DNA of 64,000 bases from Lutimonas halocynthiae (GCF_030409835.1 NZ_JAUFQO010000004.1:930001-994000); one strand, 5' to 3'; shown: positions 32,922-44,052, numbered from the stretch's first letter. Notes: generated from the letters alone by a model not told the origin. Numbers and translations: made by a program.

Positions 32922-35168
32922 TTACTCTATCCGAAAAGGTTGCTTATAATAACGTTTACCAGTGGCTTTATACAAGGCGTTGGCCAAAGCTCCGAAAACC
33001 GGTGGGAATGCAGGCTCTCCTAAGCCTGTCGGATCTATTCCATTTTGCACAAAATGCACATCAATTTTTTTAGGCGTTTCTGACATTTTGATCATTCTGT
33101 ATTGATCAAAATTTTTCTTGTCCGGGACACCTTCCTTAAACTTTAATTCCCCAAATAATGCGTTACCAATACCATCAACTATGGCACCTTCCGTAAGGTT
33201 TATGGCCGCATCAGGGTTGACAACTATACCACAATCAATGGCACAACTCACCCTTTGAACGGCAGGTTCGCCATTCTCGATAGTGACATCTAAAACCTGT
33301 GCGGCATAGGTATTATGACAAAAGTAAGCCGCCACTCCTCGATGAACGCCTTCAGGGGTATTGTCCCAATCAGATTTCTCCCTCACCATTTCCAACACAC
33401 CTGTATAGCGAGCAGCATCGTAATCGTTGTTTTCACCTACCGGACCATTCTTAGCCTGCTCTAATAATTCCAGGCGAAAATCTATGGGATCTTTATTTGT
33501 TGCTTCAGCAATTTCGTCTAAAAACGATTGCTCTGCACAAGCTATGAAATTTGACCTCGGTGCACGAAATGATCCAATGGTAATATTCGTGCTAACTGTC
33601 CAGCTTTCTGCAAGATAATTTTCAACCGCTCCGGCGGGAAATCTGTTCGCAAACAATGGGCTTTCAGGTACACCTCCGGCATTAATATGCACCGCAGTAA
33701 GCTTATTATTCTCATCCAGAGCAGCGCGATAAGTGGCCTGGTATGCAGGTCGGTAAATTCCTCCTGTCATATCGTCTTCACGAGAATAGACGAGCTTAAC
33801 GGGCAGGTGCATGCGCTGTGATATAAGGGCTGCTTCAATCAGCCAATGAGCATAAGACCTGCGACCATATCCTCCTCCAAGACGTGACATTTTAATATCA
33901 ATTTGCTCAATAGGCATTCTAAGTCTGGCTGATACTGTCTGTTCTGTCAATTCAGCTTTTTGCAAAGGACCTATGAGTTCGGCACTATCAGATGTGACGT
34001 GCGCAAAGAAATTCATGGGTTCCATGCAATTATGTGCAAGATGCGGCCCAATATAGGTTCGTTCAATGACTTTTGCCGCATTTTTGAAGGCCAGTTCGGG
34101 ATTCCCGTCTCTACGAACTACCTTGCCAGGTTCCGCTGACGCCTTCGCCATTTTTACCATGTGTTCCTCCGTACTTTCAAGCCCGGCCGGAATGGTAATT
34201 GTTTGTTTTGAACTTCGATAAAAAGTTCTTTCCTCAGTATACGCTTCGAAGGGTTCCCAAAGCACATTGATGGCCTTTTTAGCATTCATAACTTCCCAGG
34301 TAGAATTACCAACTATGGCAACCACTTCCAAAAAAGTACAGGTATCAAAATGCTGCCTTTCAAAATCATCCTTTAACACCTTTATGGTAAAAACGTCCTT
34401 GATCCCTCGCATTGATTTTATCGCCGAATCATCTACTGATTTCAATTTTAAACCAAAAGCCGGAGGATGAACGATCATGGCCGTTAGCATACCGTCTTTA
34501 TAGGTATCCATACCGAACAAAGGCTTTCCGGTTATAATCTTATGAGCGTCGACATTCTTCCTCGATGTTCCAATGATCTTAAAATCCTGATTGTCTTTTA
34601 GTTTTACTTCTTCAGGTACGGCAACCTTAGCAGCGGCTGAAGCCATTGCTCCATAACTAGCTGATTTACCACTTTTATGATGTTTTAAATAACCTTCTTC
34701 TGTGCTAATTTCATCAATTGACACTCCCCAGATACTGGCAGCTGCTTCGCGAAGCATATGACGTGCTGAAGCCCCAGCCATTCTTAAACCATTCCAGCTT
34801 TGTCGAATGGCCTGGCTACCACCAATAAACTGACGGCTGTACAATGCTGTATTCAAAGGAGCTTGTTCAACCAATACGTCTTTCCAGTTGATATCGAGTT
34901 CATCTGCAACGATCATGGGCATGGAAGTCTTCACATTCTGACCTCCTTCAGGATTGGGAGACATAATGGTCACCAGACCGTTGTCACCTATTTTCAGATA
35001 GGCATTGATCTCAAACCATTCCTTAGGCATTTCAATTGCGGCCATTTCAGCAGCTTCATTAGGCTTACAGGAATTCAGCCAGGCAAAACCAAGTATAAGT
35101 CCTCCCCCAGTTAGGCTGGAATTTCTTATGAACGCGCGTCTGCCTATATGTGTTTTTACAAGTGTCAT
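32922..35168 (-). CDS. Molybdopterin-binding oxidoreductase large subunit (isoquinoline 1-oxidoreductase beta-like), copy 2
   Basis: 748 aa. The Tat-type leader has Arg10-Arg11 (IGRRAFIR) and a lipobox-like LNSC with Cys34, so a folded, Tat-exported lipoprotein is likely. Two xanthine-oxidase-type domains follow, with molybdopterin loops such as LGGGYGRRSYAHW and GSFRAPRSNF, and the catalytic Glu718 in PTGLGEPAFPPV. It is strongly related to the protein at 38661-40913. Family members hydroxylate N-heterocycles or oxidise aldehydes and need a 2Fe-2S partner; the only partner gene is at 40924. It is the last gene of the block, separated from the DUF418 gene by 1 bp. Confidence 0.88.
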   Translation of the reverse strand: MTLVKTHIGRRAFIRNSSLTGGGLILGFAWLNSCKPNEAAEMAAIEMPKEWFEINAYLKIGDNGLVTIMSPNPEGGQNVKTSMPMIVADELDINWKDVLVEQAPLNTALYSRQFIGGSQAIRQSWNGLRMAGASARHMLREAAASIWGVSIDEISTEEGYLKHHKSGKSASYGAMASAAAKVAVPEEVKLKDNQDFKIIGTSRKNVDAHKIITGKPLFGMDTYKDGMLTAMIVHPPAFGLKLKSVDDSAIKSMRGIKDVFTIKVLKDDFERQHFDTCTFLEVVAIVGNSTWEVMNAKKAINVLWEPFEAYTEERTFYRSSKQTITIPAGLESTEEHMVKMAKASAEPGKVVRRDGNPELAFKNAAKVIERTYIGPHLAHNCMEPMNFFAHVTSDSAELIGPLQKAELTEQTVSARLRMPIEQIDIKMSRLGGGYGRRSYAHWLIEAALISQRMHLPVKLVYSREDDMTGGIYRPAYQATYRAALDENNKLTAVHINAGGVPESPLFANRFPAGAVENYLAESWTVSTNITIGSFRAPRSNFIACAEQSFLDEIAEATNKDPIDFRLELLEQAKNGPVGENNDYDAARYTGVLEMVREKSDWDNTPEGVHRGVAAYFCHNTYAAQVLDVTIENGEPAVQRVSCAIDCGIVVNPDAAINLTEGAIVDGIGNALFGELKFKEGVPDKKNFDQYRMIKMSETPKKIDVHFVQNGIDPTGLGEPAFPPVFGALANALYKATGKRYYKQPFRIE

Positions 35169-35169
35169 T

Positions 35170-36459
35170 CTATAGTTTCTTTCTCCTGTAGGGTTGAAAT
35201 TTTAAATAGGTTAAAGAACGCCAAAGCCATTCCAAAGGCCCATACAAATAGTAGTCTAGCCAGTATTTACTGATGATACCTTGGACTATATAAATAACAA
35301 TTCCAAAGGAAAACAATGCCGTTGCGCCCCAGCCACCAAAGACTGAACCAAAGGCCCAGTTCGAAAAAATCAAGGCTCCGAGCGCCCCCTGCATGATATA
35401 ATTAGTTAATCCTGTGCGCCCATATGGCGATAAAACCTCAAGATATTTCTTAAATTTTTCACTTTGATAAAGTAATATGAATCCTAAGGTCAATGCTGCT
35501 GAGCTTAGCACCATGCTAAGGTCTGCCATGGCTAGTGCTGTCAAAATTGAAGACGGCAATAGTTGACCTTCCGACCTAAATAGCATGCGAAAATCAATTG
35601 GTGGTAACGCATTTTGAATCAAAATCGTAATTACAGTTGCCAGAACAAATCCAATAAAGAGTCTTTTATTTTGCTTTTTCTGCTCGTCTAGCTTTTCAAA
35701 AAAGCGAATCCGGCCGATAAGCAACCCCAGTACAAATAAAGCGAATGTAATATATCCTCGTCCAATTAACCCAAATTGATAGTTTAACTTTCCAATCAAT
35801 CGCTCTTCGTAATTATACTTTGCAGTGTTCAAAAACGAAGGGTTTTTTATATGCTCAGGCAATTCACGAGGTCTTTGGAAATCGTTTCTTTTTTGCTCCG
35901 TATTTGCCTGATCTTCAGTACTTGTTTGATCTTCAATACTTGCTAGTTCAATGGCAGTTGTATAGTTATGATGAATTACCTTGACTGCACGTGGACCACC
36001 TAGTAAAAAAAAGGAAAAAATAACGATCAACATCCAATTCTTAGCCTTAAACAAAGGGATCAGCAAAAGACCAAAAAATGCATAGACCGATATGATTTCA
36101 AGATTATAAAAAGAATGGCACAACAAGCCCATGGCCATCAATATGATCATTCTCCATACAAAACGTCCGCGAAAATCAACGCCTTTTTTAGCGGCCCTGT
36201 CCATTTGGATAAAGAAGCTCATCCCAAACAGAAAGGCAAAAATATTGATAAACCGTCCCATGATGATGTTATTGCCAATCCATTGAATTACCTCATCCAG
36301 CGCGGGAAACCTCAGCATTTCCTGTTGGGTCCCTCCAGATCTATATCCAAAATTCTGGAGCATATGCATAATGATAACACCAAACAAGGCAAATCCTCTT
36401 AAGGCATCCAATACTGTTATTCTTTTTAATGGTGCTGATAAGGATATATTATTTTTCAT
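35170..36459 (-). CDS. DUF418 family membrane protein
   Basis: 429 aa with about ten transmembrane segments. RITVLDALRGFALFGVIIMHML is the typical DUF418/YeiB opening. A charged loop rich in Glu/Gln (SIEDQTSTEDQANTEQKR) lies mid-protein, and the DUF418 C-terminal half contains YGRTGLTNYIMQG and YWLDYYLYGPLEWLWRSLTY. Related acyltransferase-like membrane proteins suggest modification of a surface or small molecule, but activity is unknown. Its stop is adjacent to the start of the downstream molybdoprotein gene. Confidence 0.85.
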   Translation of the reverse strand: MKNNISLSAPLKRITVLDALRGFALFGVIIMHMLQNFGYRSGGTQQEMLRFPALDEVIQWIGNNIIMGRFINIFAFLFGMSFFIQMDRAAKKGVDFRGRFVWRMIILMAMGLLCHSFYNLEIISVYAFFGLLLIPLFKAKNWMLIVIFSFFLLGGPRAVKVIHHNYTTAIELASIEDQTSTEDQANTEQKRNDFQRPRELPEHIKNPSFLNTAKYNYEERLIGKLNYQFGLIGRGYITFALFVLGLLIGRIRFFEKLDEQKKQNKRLFIGFVLATVITILIQNALPPIDFRMLFRSEGQLLPSSILTALAMADLSMVLSSAALTLGFILLYQSEKFKKYLEVLSPYGRTGLTNYIMQGALGALIFSNWAFGSVFGGWGATALFSFGIVIYIVQGIISKYWLDYYLYGPLEWLWRSLTYLKFQPYRRKKL

Positions 36460-36482
36460 TTTTTTAATTTATAATTGCCTGA

Positions 36483-37643
<1,161 letters not shown>

Positions 37644-37665
37644 TTATATAATATTCAACATGCCA

Positions 37666-38115
37666 TTAATCCCTTGTCAGTAGTTTACTGAATGTCAAAT
37701 CGGCTAATTTCCAATCATCATTTTGCTTTACATAGACTTCTGTTACCATAAAAGGTGTAGTGACCTCATTCGTGCCAACCACCGCCAATAGTGTAATTCG
37801 GTTCCAGAGTATTACTGTGTTTTCGTTCAACACTTCAACCATGACTTCATGAACATCCGCCTTTTTATAATGGATGAATCCACTTCTAATGATGTCAACC
37901 TCCCGGTCTTTCCCCCAAGTGCCTCCCATGTGCACAAACTTGGCCTGGTCATGGAAGAGCACGGCAAGACTGTCGGCCTTTTTATCAGCCATCCATTCCC
38001 ATTTTTTCTTCGAAAGTTCAGTGATTTCCTTTTCTATTTCTGTCAATTGAGCCAAGGCTATTTGTCCGCCTACAAAAAATAAAAGAAGTCCAAAAATTTT
38101 AGCTTTTATGCTCAT
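37666..38115 (-). CDS. Secreted NTF2-like (SnoaL/DUF4440) protein
   Basis: 149 aa from ATG 38115, preferred to the upstream ATG at 38136 because it gives a clean signal peptide (KIFGLLLFFVGGQIALAQ). The body is the NTF2-like fold: ITELSKKKWEWMADKKADSLAVLFHDQAKFVHMGG, then a strand set ending VKQNDDWKLADLTFSKLL. The preceding gene encodes a clear paralogue. These pocket proteins often bind or transform small aromatic or terpenoid substrates. It lies between the paralogue and the aldo/keto reductase gene in the block. Confidence 0.78.
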   Translation of the reverse strand: MSIKAKIFGLLLFFVGGQIALAQLTEIEKEITELSKKKWEWMADKKADSLAVLFHDQAKFVHMGGTWGKDREVDIIRSGFIHYKKADVHEVMVEVLNENTVILWNRITLLAVVGTNEVTTPFMVTEVYVKQNDDWKLADLTFSKLLTRD

Positions 38116-38142
38116 GTGAATTTTTTTTAAGTTCAAATTTTA

Positions 38143-38595
38143 CTAATGCTCAATTTTATGGGTATCCCGTACACTGCTAAAAGTCAAATCCAGCAATTTC
38201 CAATCTTCACCTTCCTTTTTGTAAAATTCGGTCACCGTAAATTCATTCTCCACGTCATTACCCCTAACATGAGCCGTTAGTGTGATTCGATTCCAGACTA
38301 TAGCTGTATCGTCTCCGAAAACTTCTACGGCCACATCATGAACATCGGCGTTTTTATACCAAATGCTTCCGGTTTTGATGATTTCCAACTCCCTCTCCTT
38401 TTTCCAGGAACCGCTCATATGTACAAATTTTGACCTATCATCGAAGAGTGTTGCCAACTTATCTACATTTTTGTCGGCCATCCACTGCCACTTTGCTTTT
38501 GAAAGCTCCTTGATTTCTTGTTCAATAGTTGCATTTTGTGCGAAGGATATGTGCACAAATAAAACTGCTAGAAGTCCAATAAATAATCTTTTCAT
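38143..38595 (-). CDS. Secreted NTF2-like protein, tandem paralogue
   Basis: 150 aa from ATG 38595; an ATG 13 codons upstream would spoil the signal peptide (MKRLFIGLLAVLFVHISFAQ). It shares IKELSKAKWQWMADKNVDKLA, FVHMSG and DVHDVAVEVFGDDTAIVWNRITL with the next gene's product, so a tandem duplication is evident. Charged and polar residues may line a pocket; no catalytic assignment. Cotranscription with the molybdoprotein at 38661 is likely (66-bp gap). Confidence 0.78.
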   Translation of the reverse strand: MKRLFIGLLAVLFVHISFAQNATIEQEIKELSKAKWQWMADKNVDKLATLFDDRSKFVHMSGSWKKERELEIIKTGSIWYKNADVHDVAVEVFGDDTAIVWNRITLTAHVRGNDVENEFTVTEFYKKEGEDWKLLDLTFSSVRDTHKIEH

Positions 38596-38660
38596 TTTTC
38601 TAAATATTTGATAATGATTTAAACTCGTTTCCAATAAAAATTTGATGCCAGCATCTTGTG

Positions 38661-40913
38661 CTAAGCATTTAATTCATTAATAAATGGTTGGTGGTAAACG
38701 CGTTTACCTGTAGCGCTATAAATGGCATTTGACAAAGCTCCCATAACCGGTGGAAAAGGTGGTTCTCCCATTCCTGTTGGTGCTATATCGTTTTTAACAA
38801 AATCAACCTGAATATTCTTAGGTGCCTCATGATGTTTAATGAGTCTGTATTTATCAAAATTGCTTTGTTGTGGAACGCCATCTTCAAAAGTCATTTCACC
38901 AAACAAGGCGGTGCCAATTGCGTCAACGGCTCCTCCTTCTGCTAAATTAGTAGCTGCATCAGGGTTGATCACAATTCCACAATCAATGGCGCAATAAACA
39001 TTTTGTACTTTTGGTATATTGCCATCCATAACCACGTCAACCACATTGGCTACATAAGAATTATGACAGAAATAAGCAGCGACACCTCTTTTTAAATTTG
39101 AAGTATTGGCTTTTCCCCAATTCGATTTTTCTTTTACCAACTCCAGCACTCCGGCATAACGTTTAGCATCATAATCATTTCTTTCTCCTACAGGATTATC
39201 TATTGCTTTCTTGAATAAATCTAATCTGAAATCAATAGGATCTTTTCCTGCGAGTTCTGCAACTTCATCCAAAAACGATTGTTCAGCGCTCGCGGCAAAA
39301 TTAGATCTTGGAGCTCTATATGCTCCTGTAGTTATATTGGAATCTTCTTCCCATTCTTCTGCTATGAAATTGTCTACGGCACCTGCAGGAAATCTATTGG
39401 CATAAAGTGCTCTTTCAGGAATTCCTCCTCCAATGACATGTACAGCAACTAAGTTGTTGTTCTTGTCTAAAGCTGCTTTGTATTTAACAACATAACTTGG
39501 TCGATAAGTTCCAAAGGTCATGTCATCTTCACGCGTATAAACCAGTTTAACAGGAGCCTTCATTTTTTGTGAAATCAAAGCTGCCTCAGTGACAAAATGT
39601 CCATAAAGTCTTCTCCCGAATCCACCACCCATACGGGTTAAATGAACGTCAATTTTTTCTTTAGGAACCCCTAGTCTTCGTGACAAAGATGACTCTGTCC
39701 ATTCAGGAGTTTGAACCGGGCCCAATACAAACACTTTTTCAGCTGTAACATCAGCAAAAAAATTCATGGGCTCCATGGTATTATGCGCTCTAAAAGGAGC
39801 TGTATAGGTGCGCTCTATTATTTTTGCAGCATTTTTAAATGCTTTTTCCGGATCTCCATCTTTTCTGACCAGCTTAAGGCGTTTATCACCAAAGTCAATG
39901 TCTTTCATGAGTGCCTTGTGTTCAGATGTGTTTTCTAATCCTGCCGGGAAATGCTTATTTGAAACATTCCCAAACATTTCCATTGCAAGGTCTTTTGATG
40001 GTGCTAACTCCCATTCTACCTGAATGGCTTTTTTCGCCTTCATGACTTGCCAGGTAGAATTTCCAACAATCACGACAAGCTCATTGAAGGCTGTTATGTC
40101 AAAAGCTGACTGTTGCTTATCACCTGAATAGACGCTTATTTCAAAAACATCTTTTATTCCCGGCATGTTTCTGACAGCATCCGGATTAAACGATTTTAAC
40201 TTTTTTCCAAAGGCAGGCGGGTGCACAATCATTGCTGTAATCATCCCTTCTTTATAAACGTCTAATCCAAATAAAGGTTTTCCTGTTACAATATCTTTAG
40301 CATCTACATTTTTTTTAGAATGACCTATGATTTTATAATCGGCAGCATTTTTCAATGTTACTTCTTCAGGCACTTCTAATTTTGCGGCAACTGACGCCAT
40401 CTCACCATAATGCGCTGAATTCCCGCTTTCTTTATGTGAAATAATTCCAGCCTCTGTTATAAGCTCATCAGGAGCAACGCTCCACTGAGTGGCGGCTGCA
40501 GTTATTAACATTTTTCTCGCCGTAGCACCTGCCATTCGCAAGGGTTCCCAACCCGAACTTATAGACCGGCTTCCTCCTGCAACTTGCCACTGATAAAAAC
40601 TTGTGTTTAACGGTGCTTGCTCAACGATGACATCATTCCAATCAGTATCCAGTTCGTCAGCAACAATCATTGGCATTGATGTTTTTACATTCTGACCAAT
40701 TTCAGGATTTGGAGATTGTATAGTGACCATTCCATTATCACCAATTTTCAGGTAAGCATTAAATTCAAACCATTCTTTTGGCAATGCTTTTAGATCCTTA
40801 GAAGGTGTGTTGCATGAGACCAGCCAGTTGAAACCAATCACCATTCCTCCACTTCCTAATGAGACGTTTTTTATAAAAGACCTTCTCCCTATCCTTGTTT
40901 TAAATACAGACAT
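38661..40913 (-). CDS. Molybdopterin-binding oxidoreductase large subunit (isoquinoline 1-oxidoreductase beta-like), copy 1
   Basis: 750 aa. The Tat motif Arg10-Arg11 (IGRRSFIKN) and Cys34 in LVSC indicate export and lipid anchoring. The molybdopterin domains carry MGGGFGRRLYGH, GAYRAPRSNF and catalytic Glu717 in PTGMGEPPFPPV. It lies 10 bp downstream of the 2Fe-2S subunit gene, forming the classic small-large pair. It shares its layout throughout with the second copy at 32922-35168. Likely periplasmic-side hydroxylation of an N-heterocycle or oxidation of an aldehyde; the exact substrate is unknown. Confidence 0.9.
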   Translation of the reverse strand: MSVFKTRIGRRSFIKNVSLGSGGMVIGFNWLVSCNTPSKDLKALPKEWFEFNAYLKIGDNGMVTIQSPNPEIGQNVKTSMPMIVADELDTDWNDVIVEQAPLNTSFYQWQVAGGSRSISSGWEPLRMAGATARKMLITAAATQWSVAPDELITEAGIISHKESGNSAHYGEMASVAAKLEVPEEVTLKNAADYKIIGHSKKNVDAKDIVTGKPLFGLDVYKEGMITAMIVHPPAFGKKLKSFNPDAVRNMPGIKDVFEISVYSGDKQQSAFDITAFNELVVIVGNSTWQVMKAKKAIQVEWELAPSKDLAMEMFGNVSNKHFPAGLENTSEHKALMKDIDFGDKRLKLVRKDGDPEKAFKNAAKIIERTYTAPFRAHNTMEPMNFFADVTAEKVFVLGPVQTPEWTESSLSRRLGVPKEKIDVHLTRMGGGFGRRLYGHFVTEAALISQKMKAPVKLVYTREDDMTFGTYRPSYVVKYKAALDKNNNLVAVHVIGGGIPERALYANRFPAGAVDNFIAEEWEEDSNITTGAYRAPRSNFAASAEQSFLDEVAELAGKDPIDFRLDLFKKAIDNPVGERNDYDAKRYAGVLELVKEKSNWGKANTSNLKRGVAAYFCHNSYVANVVDVVMDGNIPKVQNVYCAIDCGIVINPDAATNLAEGGAVDAIGTALFGEMTFEDGVPQQSNFDKYRLIKHHEAPKNIQVDFVKNDIAPTGMGEPPFPPVMGALSNAIYSATGKRVYHQPFINELNA

Positions 40914-40923
40914 GATTCAATAG

Positions 40924-41379
40924 TTAACTGTTAGACACTCTTTTTATAGCCTTTTTTATACGGATATAAGTTCCACATCGACAAATATTGCCGCTCATAC
41001 CCATCTCGATTTCCTCATCGCTGGGGTTTGGGTTGCTTTTCAATAAAGAAACTGCCGACATTATTTGACCCGCCTGACAATAACCACATTGAGGAACATC
41101 TTCTTCTTCCCATGCTTTCTGAACAGGGTGATCACCATTCTCAGATAAGCCCTCGATCGTCACTATTTCATTATTACCAACCATTGACACCTGCAATTGG
41201 CAGGTTCTGGTGGCAATTCCATTTAATAAAACGGTGCAAGAACCACATTGGGCGATACCACAACCATATTTTGTCCCTACAAGTTGCAGGTGATCTCTTA
41301 AAACCCAAAGTATTGGCGTATCCGGATCAACATCCACTTCTCGGGACGAGCCATTAATTTGTAAAATGAATTTTGCCAT
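40924..41379 (-). CDS. 2Fe-2S small subunit of molybdo-oxidoreductase (isoquinoline 1-oxidoreductase alpha-like)
   Basis: 151 aa with all eight cluster cysteines: Cys40, 45, 48, 60 for the plant-type N-terminal [2Fe-2S] domain and Cys98, 101, 133, 135 for the C-terminal four-helix [2Fe-2S] domain (CGYCQAGQIM, NICRCGTY). It has no signal peptide, so it should leave the cell folded and bound to a Tat-bearing large subunit. It is the first gene of the leftward block and the only small subunit for the two large-subunit copies. It passes electrons from the Mo site to an unknown acceptor. Confidence 0.95.
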   Translation of the reverse strand: MAKFILQINGSSREVDVDPDTPILWVLRDHLQLVGTKYGCGIAQCGSCTVLLNGIATRTCQLQVSMVGNNEIVTIEGLSENGDHPVQKAWEEEDVPQCGYCQAGQIMSAVSLLKSNPNPSDEEIEMGMSGNICRCGTYIRIKKAIKRVSNS

Positions 41380-41482
41380 ATGAATTCTATTAATTATTTA
41401 TAATAATATATGCCATCTATACGTTGTTCAAATCCGAAAACGAAAAATGCATATTACCTGTTTGCCATAAAGTTAATAATAA

Positions 41483-41500
41483 TACCTTTATCAAAAGGTA
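41483..41500. promoter_or_regulatory. Inverted repeat TACCTTT-4-AAAGGTA, candidate operator
   Basis: TACCTTT at 41483-41489, ATCA, and AAAGGTA at 41494-41500. It lies in the divergent region between the oxidoreductase block and the AraC-type regulator gene, well placed to control either. The same half-sites form the 24-bp palindrome at 7832-7855. Confidence 0.45.
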
Positions 41501-41617
41501 ATTGTAACTCCTCAAAGTTATAAACCACTAAGGTCAATGCAATTACCCATATTACGGGAATACTTACCAATTTTACCGATTGGTCTGGACAAATTACATT
41601 TTTTATCATTCAATTGT

Positions 41618-41625
41618 TATTTTTG
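41618..41625 (+). promoter_or_regulatory. Possible -7 promoter element of the AraC-type gene
   Basis: TATTTTTG fits TAnnTTTG, but the -33 side is only T-rich and the leader to ATG 41641 would be under 10 nt. Weak call. Confidence 0.3.
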
Positions 41626-41640
41626 ACTTAAAGATTCTTT

Positions 41641-42549
41641 ATGAAAGAAATAGTAGAAATCTCCACGGTAAATGATTATTGCGCTGCATTCAATAAATCG
41701 GCCTTGCATCCATTGGTCAGTGTTTTAGATCTTTCTGAAGGTTCGTGGCCGTCTACAGTAAAAAAAGTAGAAGCGGTTCGGTATCACTTTTATGGTGTTT
41801 TTTTAAAACAAGGTCAGAATTGCGTTTTACAATATGGACGTCAGAATTACGATTACCAAGACGGAACACTTGTATTTATAGGCCCAGGGCAGGTTGTGAA
41901 CATATCACATATTGATTATAATGAGAAACCCTCTGGATATGCCCTACTATTTCATCCGGACCTTTTGAGAGGATCCAATCTAGGAAAGCATATAGACGGC
42001 TTGTCCTTTTTTTCATATCAACTGCGTGAAGCACTTCATCTATCAGAAAAAGAACGGCAAATCGTTTTGGACTGTTTCGACAAAATACAGTTCGAGCTCT
42101 CTCAAGGCTTAGACAAGCACAGCAAGAAACTGATTGTTGCAAATATTGAACTTTTTTTGAGTTATTGCACGCGCTTTTATGACAGACAGTTCATCACCAG
42201 AGATACGGTCAACCTTGGGATTGTTAAAGATTTCGAATCCGCTTTGAATTCTTATATTAAGACAGGGAAAGCTAAGGAACAAGGAACGCCTTCTGTTAAC
42301 TATTTTGCAGCGCAGCAGCATCTTTCCGCAAATTATTTTGGTGACCTGGTCAAAAAGGAAACAGGAAAAAGTGCCCATGAATTTATTCAGGCAAAGATCA
42401 TCGAAGTGGCCAAGGAAAAGATTTTTGACCCCACAAAATCGCTAAGCGAAATTGCCTACGAATTAGGCTTTAAGTATCCCCAGCATTTTACACGACTCTT
42501 TAAAAATAAGGTGGGCTATTCGCCCAATGAATTCAGAAAAATGAATTAG
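41641..42549 (+). CDS. AraC-family transcriptional regulator
   Basis: 302 aa. The N-terminal 150 residues form a cupin-like sensing domain (HFYGVFLKQGQNCVLQYG, GTLVFIGPGQVVNI). The C-terminal hundred residues form the double helix-turn-helix: HLSANYFGDLVKKETGKSAHEFIQAKIIEVAKEKIF, then LSEIAYELGFKYPQHFTRLFKNKVGYSPNEFRK, the classic AraC signature. It is divergent from the molybdo-oxidoreductase block, which it most probably controls, with a candidate inverted repeat between them. Confidence 0.92.
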   Translation: MKEIVEISTVNDYCAAFNKSALHPLVSVLDLSEGSWPSTVKKVEAVRYHFYGVFLKQGQNCVLQYGRQNYDYQDGTLVFIGPGQVVNISHIDYNEKPSGYALLFHPDLLRGSNLGKHIDGLSFFSYQLREALHLSEKERQIVLDCFDKIQFELSQGLDKHSKKLIVANIELFLSYCTRFYDRQFITRDTVNLGIVKDFESALNSYIKTGKAKEQGTPSVNYFAAQQHLSANYFGDLVKKETGKSAHEFIQAKIIEVAKEKIFDPTKSLSEIAYELGFKYPQHFTRLFKNKVGYSPNEFRKMN

Positions 42550-42585
42550 CAAATGCCCCCCTTACATTACAATTATTTTCGCTTT

Positions 42586-44052
42586 TTATTTTATCGAATC
42601 ACCTTTGTAAACAGTCAGTTCTAGCATGTCATATTGCTCACCGATACTTTGAGGATTTACAGCTTGGTCGTTTTTTAAATGCCTGTCAAAAAAAGAAGTA
42701 ACCAGTTTTGTAACAATTTCTGTTCCCAGATAAGGGTCAATCTCTCCAGTTCCGGCAAGTGATCTGACAGGAATCATAAAAGGAATATCCATAAAATTCG
42801 GATGACCAGATTTCATCAGCTTGGTTTCATAGAAGTAGTCTGTACTCTTATATTTATATACGTGTGAATTGATGTCCTCATGCTCCGCCGGCCAATCAGC
42901 AGAAACATAGAGATACGGTATGCGGTACATGCTGTCAATTTTGTTCCCCCATTGAATACCGTCGAGATTGACAGCCGCTTTTACCCGCTCATCCTTCATC
43001 GCAACATTACCTACTGAACCACCTCCTACAGAGTGTCCGAAAACTCCTATTTTATTTAGATCGAGCCTATCTTTTAACACACCCTCAACGTTCCACTTTT
43101 CGAGAAGATCCATCGTGGTGATCATATCTTCTGCCCAGCGATCCTGTACGCTCCCTTCGAAATAATTTAGTGTCGCCTTTCTAACAATTGGATGTCTTTC
43201 TTCATAACTCTTTTTATTCTTGAACGCGTCAATAAGAGGTTGAATAACCGTCATGGATTCACCAAATATTTCATTTTGAAATTCATAATCAAAATGTTTT
43301 ATTCTTCCATCAGGGAAGGTGACTCCTAAACTTTCATAAGTGTGATTCATGTTGATGATCACATAACCCTGACTGGCAATTTCACTTAATAATGCATAAT
43401 ACCCTGTAGCTTTTGATCCATATCCATGGGAAAAAATCAAAACAGGAAAAGAATTATCGGCAACTGGAATACCTGAAAAAGCATAGGTCTTAATGTGATC
43501 AAGATAATTGAGCGCCCCAGGAGGTAAACCATACTTCATGGCGAATCCAGATCTACCAGCAGCATCCAGATACTTTTCTCCCTTCATTGAAGACACATCT
43601 GATTCACTTGGATACCAAATCTTGACCATGAACTCTCGCTTATCGTCTGGGTCTTTAGAAATAATTTCATCTTGTTGAGTTTGCACATGAACCATTTCTG
43701 TTCCAACACTATAAGGACCTGTAGGTTCGGGCAAAGAGAAAACAGGAAGCGCCATCGGAAGTATCCAACCAATGACTAAGAGAATCGTAATTCCTAAATA
43801 GCCTATGACTTTTAAGAATGACCATTGTGAAGGTTTAGCAACATCAACCACCTTTATTCTCCAGGCAAGAATGAATACTAAAATATAGGCTGGAATCATT
43901 TGCCAGCGCCAACCCTCAATAATAAAGTGCATTGACAATAATACCCCTAAAAAAGCAATGAGGTATGTTGGGTTAATACGTCGTAATAAAGGTCTTTTCA
44001 CAAATGGTAATATGGAAATGACCACTAATAAAATGATTTCGAAAATTCTCAT
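42586..44052 (-). CDS. Membrane-anchored alpha/beta hydrolase, PAF-acetylhydrolase-like
   Basis: 488 aa. The first 115 residues have four to five hydrophobic segments. A periplasmic-side or cytosolic hydrolase domain follows with FMVKIWYPSES, the oxyanion region LIFSHGYGSKATGYYALLSEIAS, and the nucleophile elbow GVFGHSVGGGS (G-x-S-x-G with Ser). VNLDGIQWG and a later SGHPNFMDIP His complete the pattern of the platelet-activating-factor acetylhydrolase/lipase-like group. An ester substrate is likely but not identifiable. It is convergent with the AraC gene. Confidence 0.85.
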   Translation of the reverse strand: MRIFEIILLVVISILPFVKRPLLRRINPTYLIAFLGVLLSMHFIIEGWRWQMIPAYILVFILAWRIKVVDVAKPSQWSFLKVIGYLGITILLVIGWILPMALPVFSLPEPTGPYSVGTEMVHVQTQQDEIISKDPDDKREFMVKIWYPSESDVSSMKGEKYLDAAGRSGFAMKYGLPPGALNYLDHIKTYAFSGIPVADNSFPVLIFSHGYGSKATGYYALLSEIASQGYVIINMNHTYESLGVTFPDGRIKHFDYEFQNEIFGESMTVIQPLIDAFKNKKSYEERHPIVRKATLNYFEGSVQDRWAEDMITTMDLLEKWNVEGVLKDRLDLNKIGVFGHSVGGGSVGNVAMKDERVKAAVNLDGIQWGNKIDSMYRIPYLYVSADWPAEHEDINSHVYKYKSTDYFYETKLMKSGHPNFMDIPFMIPVRSLAGTGEIDPYLGTEIVTKLVTSFFDRHLKNDQAVNPQSIGEQYDMLELTVYKGDSIK

